The translations under genes and the position numbers were made by a program. The notes under the pieces were generated by a model. The model saw only the letters and a program-made list of their open reading frames with translations. It searched no databases and was not told the DNA's origin. A stretch of DNA of 64,000 bases from Leptidea sinapis (taxonomy: Eukaryota > Arthropoda > Insecta > Lepidoptera > Pieridae): the NCBI RefSeq assembly GCF_905404315.1, contig NC_066281.1, positions 11,870,001 through 11,934,000 of the forward strand, read 5' to 3'. This document shows, in pieces, positions 30,877 to 41,165 of the stretch; positions within the stretch are counted from its first letter, which is position 1; each line of letters starts with the position of its first letter.

Positions 30877-31810
30877 CACAACCGCATTAAAATCAGCGTA
30901 AAATATCTAGAGATTAACGTGCACAAACAAACAGATATAACTCTGAATATATTTTTTTTGAATTAATATTCAATGTGCAGATAGATAATGTGTATAGATA
31001 TATGTTTAATTGTTATAAATGTTTAATATTGTCAATATTCTACTGTCTTCAATACCAGCTTTACGATAGATGGATATTAGGTCCGTTTTAGGGTGCCCAT
31101 CTGCTCGTTTTATATTTTGCAATAAAATGAAAAGTTACAACACCAATTAATAATTGATATGTGAATTACTTAACGGTACCTCAATCTTGTTAATACTATT
31201 TGGTTATGCTATTTGTTACTCGCGACATCTTCCGCGTCCGCGTCAACGCTTTGAGCATCAAAAATACTGCAATATCTGTAACTCTATCTATCTATTTGAT
31301 GTCCCAAAGTCTTTAATATTCACGAAAAATTTAAATTAAATCTTTAGATTAGTTTGTGGGTTATGCCCGGACATTATGTATGTCCGGGCGAGCAAACAAA
31401 CAGAAGAAATGTTTAATAACTTACTTTTTTTACTTCAGTCATATTTGTAGAACACATTTTTTACTTACTCAGATATTATCATTGTGATATTATCATTTGG
31501 GAGTCCATAAATAGTATATGATAATAGAGAATAATAGAGTTCCGAAATTTCCGAAACTGGGAGTAAAAATACGAAAAAAGTAGTGCAAAACTGAGTGCGA
31601 AACCCTAAAAATCAATCGACTGTAAACGCTTAATATATTTTCAGTGGACTCTAAAACGATTGGACTAATTTTGATAAAAACAATTCAAATTTCAGATTAG
31701 CCGAGCGAGTAATATGTGGCAAGGTTGTTGGCCTGCTATTTGATCCTCAATGTGGATAAACATTCAAGTTTCCTGAAGACTGTGCTCTACTTTCACAAGT
31801 AAACCAGGCA
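30877..31810. other. Unannotated AT-rich stretch containing a strong hairpin
   Basis: No gene recognised. See the hairpin at 31365-31389. The rest is AT-rich. Confidence 0.4.
31365..31389. repeat. GC-rich perfect hairpin, 10-bp arms
   Basis: GCCCGGACAT, loop TATGT, ATGTCCGGGC. Strong stem in AT-rich surroundings; no U-run or transposon end nearby to explain it. Confidence 0.9.
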
Positions 31811-32109
31811 TTTTTGTATGAAAATACGGGACGAGACAATGAGGACGTTCAGCTGACGGTAATTGTTACGCCCTGCCCATAACAATGCAGTGCCGCTCAA
31901 GATGATTAAAAAATCCAAAAATTCTGAGCGGCACTATAAATGCGCTCGTCACCTTGAGACATAAGATGTCAAGTCTCATTTGCCCAGTAATTTCACTAGC
32001 TACGACGCCATTCAGACGGAAACACAGCATTACTGCTTTCACGGTAGAAATAGGCGACGTTGTGGTACCCATAATCTAGCCGGCATCCGGTGCAAAGGAA
32101 ACCCACTGG
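31811..32109 (-). mobile_element. CCAGTGGG short interspersed element, near full length
   Basis: TATGAAAATACGGGACGAGA, CAATGCAGTGCCGCTCAAGA, ATTCTGAGCGGCACT, ACCTTGAGACATAAGATGTC, CATAATCTAGCCGGCATCC to ACCCACTGG. Confidence 0.9.
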
Positions 32110-32455
32110 AAAAAGCATAAGTTAATAAGAAATTAAACGCATTTTAGTAACTAACACAAAATATTTCATAAGCATTCCCTATTTGACAATATTTATAATA
32201 TGGTTGCACGGTAAAATTCATAATACTCAGCTTTAAGCTATAATATGCCAAGAATGGCATAAAGACTACAATGGCATGCGAAATGCAACTGAGCATGCGA
32301 AAAATGCCTTAACCAGGGCACGCTCACGATGATTTGTTGGACTATTATCGCGATACATAAGAGAAACAGTTTTATATTTCACTACGAACTTCTTGTGGGA
32401 TTGTATGTGATAGCGTGTTGATCAGCTATAACAAATACTAGTCTGAACAATTTGT
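32110..32455. other. Unannotated AT-rich stretch
   Basis: Nothing recognisable. Confidence 0.4.
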
Positions 32456-32960
32456 TATTGTTTTTTAAAGTGATAACCCTTACTTCTGGGATTCATTAAT
32501 ACACAAATTAACTGTTTATCCTGATTCCTGCCGCCGAATTCCACATTCGCACGACACGTCACAAGTTAGGATATCATCCCCACCATCTGGATGTGTGGCG
32601 GTCCTCCACAGTGCGGTTTTCATGGAGCTTTCTTCCACGTGGAAAGCTTCCACAAAGCTGTGGAATGAACTTCCTTGTGCGGTGTTTCCGGGACGATACG
32701 ACATGGGTACCTTCAAAAAAAGCGCGTACACCTTCCTTAAAGGCCGGCAACGCTCCTGTGATCCTCGGGTGTTGCAAGAGATTGTGGGCGGCTGTGATCA
32801 CTTAACAACAGGTGACCCGTACGCTCGCTTGTCCTCCTATTCCATAAAAAAAAATTATAAATAAAAATTTATGAATGATGCGTCACTCGAACAGTTGGCT
32901 CAGTGGAAGAGCGATTGCACGGAACGCGAGAGGTCACGGGATCGAGTCCCGCATGGACTG
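32456..32960 (-). mobile_element. tRNA-like inverted-repeat element split by a LINE
   Basis: 32456-32516 is the outer and inner left arm (GTTTTTTAAAGTGATAACCC, TACACAAATTAA). The core resumes at 32862-32960: TTATGAATGATGCGTCACTC, GAACAGTTGGCTCAGTGGAA, GAGAGGTCACGGGATCGAGT, CCCGCATGG, with the tRNA-like part in plus orientation. The B box is nearly canonical (GGGATCGAGTCCC). The insert is the LINE tail described next. Confidence 0.75.
32518..32858 (+). mobile_element. CR1/Jockey-type LINE 3' end, the best-preserved C-terminus
   Basis: Plus-strand frames at 32593-32864 encode the terminal RT residues: VLHSAVFMELSSTW, TKLWNELPCAVFPG, RYDMGTFKKSAYTFLKGRQR. 'LWN.LP..VFP..YDMG.FKK' is the classic last block of CR1/Jockey-superfamily ORF2. 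Followed by GATTGTGGGCGGCTGTGATC, CACTTAACAACAGGTGACCC and the A-tail after CCTCCTATTCCATA (32834-32855). Upstream DSCRRIPHSHDTSQVRISS-type sequence appears after a stop. 5'-truncated to ~340 bp. Confidence 0.9.
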
Positions 32961-33070
32961 GATCGAGGGAATCACTCTTGCATCGAAACGAAATCTGATT
33001 CGATTTTCAAATCGAAATAGGTCGTGGGTAAATTTTTTATTTAATATAGCAATGATGTTCGTATAGGGTA

Positions 33071-33359
33071 CATTTTTTTTATGAAAATAAGGGACGAGAC
33101 GAGCACGATGTTCAGCTGATGGTAATTGGGTAAATGATACGCCTTGACCATTACAATGCTCAGGAATCTTGAAAAACCCAAAAATTCTGATCGGCACTAC
33201 AAATGCACCTTGAGATTTTAAGACTCATTTGCCCAGTAATTTTACTAGCTACGGCGTCCTTCAGACCGAAACACAGTAATGCTTACACGTTACTGTAGGC
33301 GCAGAAATATGTGGTACCCAAAATCTAGCCGGCAGCCTGTGCAAAGAAGCCTCCCACTG
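33071..33359 (-). mobile_element. CCAGTGGG short interspersed element, internal deletions
   Basis: TTTTTTTTATGAAAATAAGG through CTCAGGAATCTTGAAAAACC, CTAGCTACGGCGTCCTTCAG to GAAGCCTCCCACTGA. A small duplication (TAATTGGGTAAATGATACG) and loss of the CAGTGCCG arm are seen. Confidence 0.88.
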
Positions 33360-33596
33360 ACAATAGACAAATCACGTCGTATAAACACCATAATAAGCTT
33401 CGACTACTATACATTTACTCCACTTTTTTAAAATATTCTTGGTCAATAAGCAGCAATGTAAAAAAATTATTCAGTTTAGGATACGTAAGTTAAATTTAGT
33501 GACAGTTACACAGGACCAAGGAGAAGTGTGCTTACATTGTAATTAAGCACACTTTTGCCGTTCCGCTATCAGACTGCGGATGATATTATGTCCTTA

Positions 33597-33955
33597 GATT
33601 AAGGATTGGTCTCCGCTATGATCCGACTAGATACCGCAGGCGTAGTCGCAAAGTGCAGCACCTAATACTATGTCCGAGTAGGCGAACTGTGTGCCGTTGA
33701 CGTGCTACATGTTCTGTAAATTTTTAAAACTTAATTTTAGTAAAACTTTGTAAAAACAATACTACAAGAAATAAGAAAGACAATGGGATCACATGTCATC
33801 AGTAAGTATTTTGTATTTTATTAATTTCAATGTAAAATAACACGAAGCGTATGTTACAAAGTTGGAAATTTGAGTGTCAAGAAGCCATGCACACAAGCGT
33901 TTAATAGTTGCCGCAGTATAAAAGCTATTGTTCTTAGGTAGTTCGGTATCTAGTC
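33597..33955 (+). mobile_element. ATTAAGGATTGGTCTCCGC MITE, copy 2
   Basis: Left TIR TTAGATTAAGGATTGGTCTC, right end TTCGGTATCTAGT without the last ~30 bp of the right TIR. Middle blocks match 38734-39099. Confidence 0.85.
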
Positions 33956-34587
33956 AATAAACTAAGGATATGTCGTTATATATGTATTGAACGTCATTGC
34001 AATATATGAAGTCATTTAAACTCTTTCGTATAGCGATAACGCTGCATTCTTTGCCCACACTATAAGAAACCCGACGTGTCTAAAGATGTTTTCACTTCAA
34101 AAACACAAAGAAAGAAAAGAAAGAAAGAAAAAATGTTTATTGACGTCATTATACATTCTGATAATAGTTCTTAAAGTTATACTAATCTAATTATGATCTA
34201 ATGACGCCAATGGACCCCCAACTCAGCAAAGTTGTGGTTTTGAAAGAATCCACAACGCTGGTCTTCCGTGGAAACCCAGAGAGCGCTACTAACGCACAGT
34301 CTTCTCACACGAAGGTGTACAAACTATTAATTCTCTATGAGCACAAAGCACAAAAAATAGTCATTTTAAACAGTCATTTTAACTATAATGTATCTCATAC
34401 ATCATACTGGAAGCGGTAACATTTATATAAAAAGCGTATTAAATATTAATAGATGACGCTATTTCAAGCACTTTATCTTAATCGGATCGGACAATCTTAA
34501 ATATCATCTTATTCACGATGCTTACAGAACATTAAAGAAATATACTTATGGATGACAGAGACGCATGGAATACTACTTTATTTAACA
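33956..34587. other. Unannotated stretch with a GAAA run
   Basis: A short AAAG/GAAA-rich run lies at 34107-34132. A 72-codon frame at 34201-34419 has no recognised domain. Confidence 0.4.
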
Positions 34588-34943
34588 ACTAGCTGACCCA
34601 GTAAACGTTGTATTGCCATATATAGTAATAAGAAAAAATCAATAATTAAATTAAAGTTTATTTTTTACCTCCTGAGAAAGTTAGAAAGATATAAAGATTC
34701 TAATTAGTTATTCATTTTAAACTATTATTTATATTTGATATCTGAACGACGCGGGACCCATCAAAGGAAAAACAAAATTGTTGTTTTTATTTAATTCCGT
34801 GCACTTACACATTAATTTACCTTTTAAAACCTGGACCTTCACAAATAATTCAAGACCAAAATTAGCCAAATCGGTCCAGCCGTTCTAGAGTTTTAGCCAG
34901 ACTAGCAAACAGCAATTCATTTTTATATAATATATAGATTTTT
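34588..34943 (-). mobile_element. Helitron-like element (CTAGCTGACCC family), diverged subfamily
   Basis: ACTAGCTGACCCAGTAAACG, then TTGTATTGCCATATA, is the minus-strand 3' end. Contains CTGAACGACGCGGGACCCAT and AATCGGTCCAGCCGTTCTAG. It ends ATTTTTATATAATATATAGA, the mirror of a Helitron 5' TC terminus. No coding capacity. Confidence 0.85.
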
Positions 34944-36105
34944 TTATTAAAAATTGAAGTGTTAATACCATGTGCTACAAAAGAATGTATTCGTGCTATT
35001 TATAACCAAGGTCTTAAACAATCATAGAATAAGAATTAAACCTTTTTAACGATTGCCTCTTAAATTATTACTGATGATTAAGCTCTTATCACTGAAGTCA
35101 ACTTGATTCAGTAGTAAATAAAGATGATAACCATAAAAAATACCATGCATGAATATGAGATAAAAAAAAAATTCGTATACTAGAACAATGAACCTAAAAC
35201 TAAAAACCTTAAAAAATATAATTTAATAACTAAAATATATTATTAAAAGGAGTCTCTTTAGGCAAGGTTCCGAAGATACTGGCAGCGTGCCCCCTTTGAA
35301 TAGCTAGACTTATTATTTGTATGAGATAGCTGCCAGCTCTTCGGTCTCCTGTGATGTAAAATATAATAAATGGTTACAATAATATACATCCCCATAAAAT
35401 GGTTATAACAAACATAAAAAGCGCAGACTGTACTATTATTCTGAACACACATTGCGACAAATTCCAGCCAATTTCAGCTTAATTCCTGCACAGCACTGAA
35501 TGTCCCTAAGTTTTCTCAGCTGGATCGCTCAGATATGAGAACGCATAGATACTTAGTGTGGTTGTTTAATTAGAGAGATTTCTATGAGCTTCAGCTTCAG
35601 AACAAGAAATTAAATATACTTTATAGTATATTACTATAAAAAGGCTAGTTTATACACACAAAAAATTAGCACTTCTAAGGATCTAAACTATTTGAATTTC
35701 GAATGTTATATGTTTTGAAACGTTGCAACCTTCTTAGTAATAAAAAAAACGGGAAATCATTTGTTAATTGTTTTTTTTATCACACATCAAAGTTCTAATG
35801 ATGGATTAAATGGAATTAAGTCGAATAGATTTTAGAGCGATGATTTTTTATTATTTTAAAAGTTCTCTCTCTCCACAAGACTGAGCCGCTTCTTCAAAAA
35901 GCTTTTGTGAGATAAGCACCTTGCTTGAGCACCGTGAGGCGATGGTTTGCTGAATTTGAGAGAGGTCGGGTTTCTTTACATGACGAATTTCGTGAAATAC
36001 AATTATATTCATTTTCTACCGTGACCTCATATACATTATAATATTTACCTTTTTAGTTTGCCTCAACACGGGCTCTGTTATTTTTGATACCAAATCTAAT
36101 CCAAA
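34944..36105. other. Unannotated stretch with a possible RT remnant
   Basis: Mostly AT-rich. Minus-strand translation around 35258-35345 gives TGDRRAGSYLIQIISLAIQR then GHAASIFGTLP, which looks like a retroelement polyprotein remnant but was not placed in a family. Confidence 0.35.
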
Positions 36106-36212
36106 GCAACAACGCTCCTGTAATGCCTCTAATATTACAGGAGAGCGTGGGCAGCGGTAATCACTTCCCATTAGGTGACCTGGACGCTAGATCATCCTCC
36201 TCTCCATAAAAC
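36106..36212 (+). mobile_element. Degenerate LINE 3' tail
   Basis: CAACGCTCCTGTAATGCCTC, GAGCGTGGGCAGCGGTAATC, TAGGTGACCTGGACGCTAGA and CCTCTCCATAAAA match the tail of the LINE at 32.5 kb with changes. Confidence 0.7.
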
Positions 36213-37640
36213 ATGCTTTTTATATGAGTCTGTTAGTATGTTTATCTTTAATTTCGCCTTAAAAAGCGATCATAAAGATGGGGATGATGAAAGGGCAGTA
36301 AGTAAATGGCTATTTATTCTTGTATTCTCGAATAAAATCGATGTCTTCACACCAATATTATTCGAGGGAAACAGACGTTGAAAAATTACTCCACAACTTT
36401 GCATAAGGTAAACGTGCTGCAAAATGCTTCGTAGACGAAACTTAATGTGAAAGAATCCCGTATATTTGATTATGGAATTTTAACATATTCATTAATTTAC
36501 AGCCAACCCCTTTTTGAAGACTATCGTAATTGTAAATATCGTATTTGATATAAATAATAAAACATTCTTATTGAAGGCTCGCTAAGTATCGTTAAATGAT
36601 CATCTTTGAGGGCCTAATGCTCTGCAATGAGTTAATTGGGAGATCCAAAAAAATATATATGTTAGGGCCTGTAATATTAGCATCAATCCAAACGTTTGAA
36701 AATTTTGTAAAACGTAAAATACCATGTAACAAAAATTATTGAAATGAAGCTGTCTGCAACTTAAAATTTTCTACTGCTTCTAAACTACGGGTGATATTTT
36801 ATCGCTCTAACAAGAGAAAATAGCTATTTTATGTATCTAAAAAGCGAACGTTTTAAAAGTTAAAAAAAAACATATAACTTGGACTTGATACTATATTCAC
36901 TACAAAAATCCGTCCACGGGTCCGTGTGCGGTCGATTGAAGGCAGTGTGCCACTGACTTTCACACGAATTATATTTGTTTGGGATTTGTGTGCGCGCATG
37001 AATCGAAAAAGTTAGCTCCACCCAAACGCTGAAGGCCGTAGGCGTGATCCAAAGCCTTGAACATTAGTTTGAAAATATTATCAGACGAGAAAATAATTAA
37101 TAATTTGCTTTCCAAGAGGTAAAAAATTTAAGCGTAGAATATACACCTAATCGGCAAGATTCATTATTATTTGAGGCCAAAGCACATAAGCTTATAGCAA
37201 TCATAAGTTAAATATATTCCGCAATTTAACTTCTATAATAAATTGATCTTGAACATACCGCAAGAAATACATTCGTTCCTGAACAATAGCTAAGAAAATA
37301 GAAAATGTAACAGGAATATAGGATTAAAGAGAAAGTTTAACATAATTTAACGGAAGACTTGTCTGTCGCGTGGATACGAGAGTGCGTTCAATTCTCCCCG
37401 CTATAACGCCACGATAAAAGAGATTGAACTTACTTCAGCCGTAATAAGTACGCCCTGTTCCACAACTTAAGTATAAGTGAGATTCGTTTCACAAATTTAG
37501 GCTTGTCAAATAAGTGGTGAGAGTTTCGTTACAGGAAAACATAATTTGCATCAATATTTATTTCTTGTTGCAAACATAATACAATCAATAAGTAGATGTA
37601 GGCTGTCACTTCCTTTTCACTTTTCATTATTTGAATAAAT
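36213..37640. other. Unannotated stretch with a GC-rich patch
   Basis: At 36905-37060 the sequence is GC-richer (CCACGGGTCCGTGTGCGG, GTGTGCGCGCATGAATCG, GAAGGCCGTAGGCGTGATCC). No family recognised. The rest is AT-rich. Confidence 0.4.
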
Positions 37641-37700
37641 CCTAGCTGACCAGACAGATGTCCTTCTGTACATAATAAATGAAATACTGCTTTTAAGAAT
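37641..37700 (-). mobile_element. Possible Helitron-like terminus
   Basis: CCTAGCTGACCAGACAGATG then TCCTTCTGT contains the stem ACAGA/TCTGT next to CTAGCTGACC, the layout of a minus-strand Helitron 3' end. The rest of the element is not delimited. Confidence 0.5.
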
Positions 37701-38733
37701 TTGTCAATAATAGTTCATAACATCAAGAATTATTTCATTAAATATGCTCCCTGTTGCTATAATGAAATTGTTTCACAGCAGAACTGTCAAACTGTGCCTC
37801 AATAATTAATTCTCTCGTAGAAAATATGTCCATACAAAACAAATATTGGAAATAATTATGGGTTCCAAATCGAAATAAAAACTCTCTCAGCTAAACTGCA
37901 CTCCATGAAGTAATCCCCATTAAATCCGTTCATAAGATTAGGAGTTCAACTAGAAACAAACATTAAGACACTGAATTTATATAAAGAAAGATAATGAAAT
38001 AGGTACATAAGATAATGTTTAAAAGTAAATTAAATTAAAGTGAATGGCGGCATCTGCCCAGCTACAGGGGTCTTTTTTACTGCGGGGGCAGTGTGAGGTT
38101 AGGCGATAAGGGGCTGCTTGGGCAGTGATGGATACTAACAAAATCCAATTGACGATTTGATTTAGAAGCGATTTTGACGAAGGTTAAAAATATTTTTTAA
38201 TCGTAATAGGTTAAAACAAAATAGTTCGGTACCTTTTTTACACGCTTTTTATTAGCTTCACTTGTATGTATGTTTGTTTGTAACTGACTCATTTGGGCGC
38301 TATTTTGTCTCAGTTAAACGGCCAGGTTTTCTTCAAACTTCGTAGATTTATCGAGGAATGATGACAATAAATTAATTTAATAAAACTATTTTATTTTTAA
38401 TTTGCAATATAAGATCAAATTTTTTCATCTATCATCGATAAGGCAGGAATTGATATTCATTTTACATTTCAACTAATGCGTGTTTTTTAGTTATGTTAAA
38501 CTATTTTTATTAAGTAAGTTTTGTATGTAATAACAAAACTTATACTGTAAATCTATCATATATAATTTAATCTATTTACAAATCACAAATGCAATTAATG
38601 AAATCATTCATTTATTTATAGATAGCTGAAATTCTTTGTTTGTTTATGTTTATATGAAGAAGATTATTTGAGGATTTTATTTTTTTTGGTCTGCCTGTAT
38701 AATAAACTGTGTTGGTCATTGTTTTGTACTTTG
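37701..38733. other. Unannotated AT-rich stretch with a GC patch
   Basis: Nothing recognised apart from a G-rich patch at 38042-38130 (GCGGGGGCAGTGTGAGG). Confidence 0.4.
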
Positions 38734-39099
38734 ATTAAGGATTGATCTCCGCTGCACTCCAACTAGATACCGGAGGCGTAATTGCAGAGTGCGGCAACTG
38801 TGAACAATGAGTGACGTTGACGTTGACGTGCCACGTGTTCTGTTAAACTTTGCGTGCCACATGTTTTGAAACTAAAATGTCGGGTTGCGTAGTAAGACAC
38901 TGGGATATCATCAGTAAGTATTTTGTATTTTATTAATTTCAATCTAAAATAACACGAAACGTATGTTACAAAATTTGAAAGATACCATTGAGTGTCAAGA
39001 TGCCACGCACACAAGCATCTAATAGTTGCCGTTATAAAATCTATTATTCTTAGTTAGTTCGGTATCTAGTTTGAGCGCAGCGGAGACCAATCCTTAATC
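38734..39099. mobile_element. ATTAAGGATTGGTCTCCGC MITE, complete copy
   Basis: Long terminal inverted repeats of about 40 bp: the left begins ATTAAGGATTGATCTCCGCT and includes ACTAGATACCG; the right ends AGCGGAGACCAATCCTTAAT preceded by CGGTATCTAGTT. The interior (GTGACGTTGACG, TTTATTAATTTCAATCTAAA, GTGTCAAGATGCCACGCACA) matches the copies at 7.4, 33.6 and 53.4 kb. No ORF; DNA transposon-derived, superfamily not assigned. Confidence 0.9.
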
Positions 39100-39434
39100 T
39101 AAAATTTTGTATTTTATTAAAAAAAATTAATTAGAAGGAGAAAATAAACTAGAAATTGTTGTCAAATAAATTTAAAATATTTGATAGCATAATTGCATTG
39201 ACTATAACATAGTATTTGATCAAAATACTTATAGTAAGTTAAATACTATTAGTAATCGCGAGTGAAAAGGTAAATAAATTTCTAGAAAATGTTTGTAATA
39301 ATTGAAAAGCCTTCATTTCACTTTACATAAATAGATCGGAATACGGGACCGGCCTATCAATACGAAATTATATCAACAGTTCGTCGGTAACATTTCCCGA
39401 TAGGTTCAATTATAGATTTTCCTCTTTGCTTAAT
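39100..39434. other. Unannotated AT-rich stretch
   Basis: Nothing recognisable. Confidence 0.4.
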
Positions 39435-39700
39435 ATTTTTTTTATGAAAATAACGGACGCTCAGCTGATGGTATTTGATACGCCCTGCCCATTACAATGC
39501 AGTGCCGCTCAGGATTATTAAAAAACCCAAAAATTCTGAGCGGCGCTACAATTGCGCTCGTCACCTTGAGACATATGATGTTACGTCTCATTTGCCTAGT
39601 AATCTCACTAGGTACATTACCCTTCAGACCGAAACACAATAATGCTTACACATTACTGCTTCACGACAAAAAAGGCACCGTTGTGGTACCCAAAAGCCGG
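39435..39700 (-). mobile_element. CCAGTGGG short element, truncated by a Helitron
   Basis: TTTTTTATGAAAATAACGGA, CAGTGCCGCTCAGGATTATT, ATTCTGAGCGGCGCT, GACATATGATGTTACGTCTC to GTTGTGGTACCCAAAAGCCG, where it stops at the start of the next element. Confidence 0.88.
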
Positions 39701-39704
39701 TTTA

Positions 39705-39956
39705 TTCTTTCGGTTATACAACAAAAACTACTGAACCGATCGGAATAATACTTGTACTATAAGATGCAGCGTTTTTTTGGAGAAGATTATAACGTATATA
39801 TGTTGGTGATAGTTAATCCGGGACCTATATTTTTTTGACTCAGAAGTACTTATATATTCGTAGTAGAAATAATTTAGTCAATGACAATTCATACAAGGAT
39901 CGGGCGCGGGGTACTAAATTTATATGGCAAAACAACGTTTGCCGGGTCAGCAGTTG
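39705..39956 (+). mobile_element. Helitron-like element, 3' end intact hairpin
   Basis: Runs from about TTCTTTCGGTTATACAACAA to GGCAAAACAACGTTTGCC (39926-39943, a perfect 6-bp stem) and GGGTCAGCAGTTGT. The terminal tetranucleotide is CAGT rather than CTAGT, a decayed end. It lies exactly where the short element is cut. Confidence 0.75.
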
Positions 39957-39976
39957 TAAGTAAATAAAGTCAAAGA

Positions 39977-40250
39977 GGATGTAAAAACTACGTAATAAGA
40001 GGCGGGGCTGCCTGAGTATAAATTGAAATTTTGTGTAGTATAAAACGTGCAGTGATTTGACATAAGTTTGAAATAATAGTAATTACAGTATAGCAATTGG
40101 TGACGAAGTATAATCCGGCAAATTTGAAAGTGAACAGTTGCTTAAAACGTAGTGGATTTCGATCTTACAAGATTATAGCCTTCATCTGTCAATCTATCAA
40201 TGACTGCACGTTTCATACAATCGAGTGAATCGCTTCTTTCTTAGAGTTTC
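39977..40250 (+). repeat. Dispersed repeat, copy 1 (CTATCAATGACTGCACGTT family)
   Basis: Direct repeat of 59665-59920: TTGACATAAGTTTGAAATAA, TACAAGATTATAGCC, CTATCAATGACTGCACGTTT and ATACAATCGAGTGAATCGCT are shared, in the same order. Non-coding; class unknown. A 98-codon minus frame (40197-40493) begins inside its right end and is not regarded as a gene. Confidence 0.75.
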
Positions 40251-40681
40251 ACTAAACGTATTGTCATATTTGCAGTTTTGAGACATCAGAAACAAAAACA
40301 ATATTAAAAATTTCTCTCTGATTTCTGAAGTTAATGTTTTAGCAAATCTTTCTGTAAAAAAAATAGTTATAAAATGAGCTGGGATTCCAAACAATAGAAT
40401 CAGAACCTTACTAGATTTCTTTGATGTGAAAACATAGTTTGAAACAAACAAATTCCTTTTGCAATAGCGAATAAAAAGTTTTATAAAGTACATTCTTTAC
40501 AAATTATTGTCTAGATCTTAACAATTTTCTTGAAGAGTAGAAAGACCTGCAATTTCTCAGTTTATTAAAAATACTGTATTGAATATTGAAAATCTTTAAT
40601 TAAAATGATTCAAAGCGTCAAGTCAAATGTAAATTTAGTAAATTAAAAGTATTGTATACAAGAATTCCAAAAACATATAAT
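40251..40681. other. Unannotated AT-rich stretch
   Basis: Nothing recognisable besides the frame already mentioned. Confidence 0.4.
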
Positions 40682-41165
40682 TAAAAGGCATAAAAGGCAT
40701 AAAAGGCATTTATTTCATCATAAATTGATTCCTTTAGAATTCTTTTTGATGTCATTTCTAAAATACTAGATACTACTTCCGCTTCGGAAACAAATGGCGC
40801 TCTGAGAGAGAAGAAGCGGCGAAAGAAACTCTCCCAGTATTCTTTTTTATGCGCTCTTTTCAATAAAAATATACCATATTGTACAGTCATTTGTATCGCT
40901 ATAAAATAATCATAATCTAGTCTGAGGCTGTCCGATCACTTAGATATTCAGCTGTGGAGTATTAGGATTTACGACAGAGCCATTTTTTATAAAACGTTTA
41001 AATTTACTTGTAGATAATGCCTGAACAGTGGCAGGGCCTTCATTATAAAAGTGTATACATATACCCTTAAAGTTATTATTTATCTTATGAAGCCTACTAG
41101 AATTAGTTACATGCAATCCCTTATTTCTAGTGTTATAATTGTTAAAGTTGTAAAAGATTGTTACA
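40682..41165 (-). mobile_element. LINE 3' end (C-terminal RT tail and 3' UTR), good copy
   Basis: Minus-strand translation of 41160-40950 gives NSYNTRNKGLHVTNSSRLH, KINNNFKGICIHFYNEGPAT and VQALSTSKFKRFIKNG, ending in a stop after VVNPNTPQLNI: this 'NTR.K..L.V...RL.K..N.F.G..I.FYN..P' pattern is the standard C-terminus of a LINE ORF2. The 3' UTR also holds an open frame (40681-40890 minus, ending FYAFYAF). The 3' tail is three copies of the 9-mer AAAAGGCAT (plus strand, 40684-40710). Sister copy at 35-450. 5'-truncated. Confidence 0.85.

Noticed and set aside
31866..32072. Minus-strand frame recurring at several places (also 39442-39639, 63396-63644, 26796-27095)
   Set aside because: All are translations of the non-coding short element; each copy has different stops and frames, so there is no conserved protein.
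34107..34132. Functional GAAA-rich regulatory tract
   Set aside because: A simple tetranucleotide-type repeat with no supporting context.
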